Assembly: GCA_029237695.1 (NCBI GenBank)
Contig: CM055274.1
Location: 16,047,505 to 16,111,504, forward strand
Length of the DNA: 64,000 nucleotides
Direction: 5' to 3'
Source of the DNA: Conchocele bisecta
Taxonomy: Eukaryota > Mollusca > Bivalvia > Lucinida > Thyasiridae
Shown here: positions 63,225 through 64,000 of the stretch, in pieces
Position numbering within the stretch: the stretch's first letter is position 1
How the letters are laid out: each line of letters begins with the position of its first letter
Notes under the pieces: model-generated
Told to the model about the DNA's origin: nothing
What the model saw: the letters and a program-made list of their open reading frames with translations, nothing else
Database searches by the model: none
Made by a program: the position numbers and the translations under genes

Positions 63225-64000
63225 ACAACAAGAGGGCCATGATGGCCCTAATTCGCTCACCTGACTCCATGAACACCAGAGGAGAATGTGACATTGAGTT
63301 CATATGTGTTTTTAAAAAATTGTGCTATTTTTAAATGGCGGTAATCTTGGATTAAGCGATGACTCTCATTATACCAAATCTGAAAATGCTTCACCCAAGG
63401 ATCTTAACTTACTATAAAGTTTGGCCAGCATCGGCCATGTGGTTCCTGAGAAAAAGACGTTCAAAATCTCGAATAAATGGACCGTTTTGGAGGCGATCAT
63501 GGGTGACATAATCATCCGATACGACAAATATTGCACCAGAGCAATCGCCTCATCGATACCTTCAATTTGATATATGACATATTTGGTCAAAAATTAAATT
63601 TGACCCCACGGGCCACGCCCATTTTTGACCCTGGGGTCACCATTTTAACATCTTTGAAAGAGCATTCTACATCGATGATTCCTACCAAGTTCCGTCGAAA
63701 TCCCGCTGGCGGTTCATGAGAAGAAGATTTTTTAAGAATTTGTGCTATTTTTAGACGGCGGCCATCTTGGATTAGCGACGACCTCCGTTTTAACAAATCT
63801 GAAAAGGCTTCACCCATGGACCATAACTGTGAAGTTTGGCCACCATGGGCCAAGCGGTTCGTGTGAAGAAGAATTTTGAAATCTCTAATAAAAGAACTTT
63901 TGATCTTTCGGTGGCCATTTTGGATGACATGACCTTCCAATTTCGACAAAAAATGTACCGGAGCGATCGCGTTTTTGATACCTTCGATTTGATATAGACA
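63225..64000. repeat. Bivalve-type tandem repeat, about 418-bp unit
   Basis: It opens AGAGGGCCATGATGGCCCTA..TTCGCTCACCTGA. TTGTGCTATTTTTAAATGGCGG at 63322 recurs as TTGTGCTATTTTTAGACGGCGG at about 63740, with AAATCTGAAAA.GCTTCACCCA following in both. The array runs off the window. The minus-strand frames at 63369-63949 are repeat translations. Confidence 0.8.

Larger units (their letters stand above)
44875..64000. other. Host region upstream of the exon pair, no other gene recognised
   Basis: Stretches with nothing recognised: 45712-45976 (a weak family F scrap), 46223-46544, 47263-47909, 48123-48369, 48621-48749, 49133-49236, 49483-49794, 49938-50320, 50891-51036 (family F scrap), 53050-54019 inside the 4-kb transposon (GAACAGTC repeats at 53380-53470), 55711-56215 (a TA run at 55818), 56775-56879, 57271-57477, 58214-58449, 58651-59164, 59401-59661, 59743-59948, 60075-61076, 61213-61353, 62098-62624 and 63066-63224. 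Confidence 0.55.

Overview
The window looks like bivalve mollusc nuclear DNA. It is AT-rich, has almost no protein-coding sequence, and is packed with short inverted-repeat transposons and bivalve-style tandem repeats, such as a block beginning 'agagggccatgatggccc' at 63231. No bacterial operons, rRNA genes or CRISPR arrays were seen. The species call is inference from repeat style and was not checked against a database.

Positions 1 to about 12,735 are the right-hand part of a Polinton/Maverick, a self-synthesising virus-like transposon; its left end lies outside the window. In order it holds: the edge of a minus-strand reading frame; a membrane-associated protein gene (minus); a major capsid protein-like gene (plus); an A32-type packaging ATPase (plus); several small Polinton-style accessory or membrane proteins (plus); a retrovirus-like DDE integrase (plus); a protein-primed family B DNA polymerase (minus, tail-to-tail with the integrase); and a short zinc-finger gene (plus) sharing the polymerase's promoter. 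In an intact element these would supply replication (PolB), integration, capsid and DNA packaging. Here nearly every large gene is broken: frameshifts in the membrane protein, capsid, integrase and small-protein genes; in-frame stops in the ATPase, integrase, polymerase (two) and zinc-finger genes; a lost integrase catalytic Asp; and a block of host tandem repeats at about 4.05-5.56 kb. It is a fossil, though fairly young because most damage is single-base. The structural/integrase half is GC-rich and carries a recurring CAATC-N-GATTG palindrome. The polymerase half is AT-rich and lacks it.

From about 12.7 kb to the end is host DNA. Two consecutive exons of one unrecognised minus-strand host gene are supported (44685-44874 and 32338-32821, joined in phase across an 11.9 kb intron). 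The rest is layered repeats. Families named here for convenience: H (Harbinger-like MITEs with CWG target duplications, including one 788-bp member with a transposase remnant); B, C and X (TTAA-flanked, piggyBac-like termini); D, E and R (TA-flanked, Tc1/mariner-like); U (CAG...CTG termini, 6-bp duplications, hAT-like); O (CAG duplications); F and L (fold-backs); P (about 400-480 bp dispersed repeat that hosts many insertions); Q (150-170 bp tandem family); and a 4,048-bp transposon with about 250-bp inverted termini, a 6-bp duplication and tRNA-like retroposed cargo. Several nested insertions give a readable relative order, and one TA element has an empty-site paralogue right beside it.
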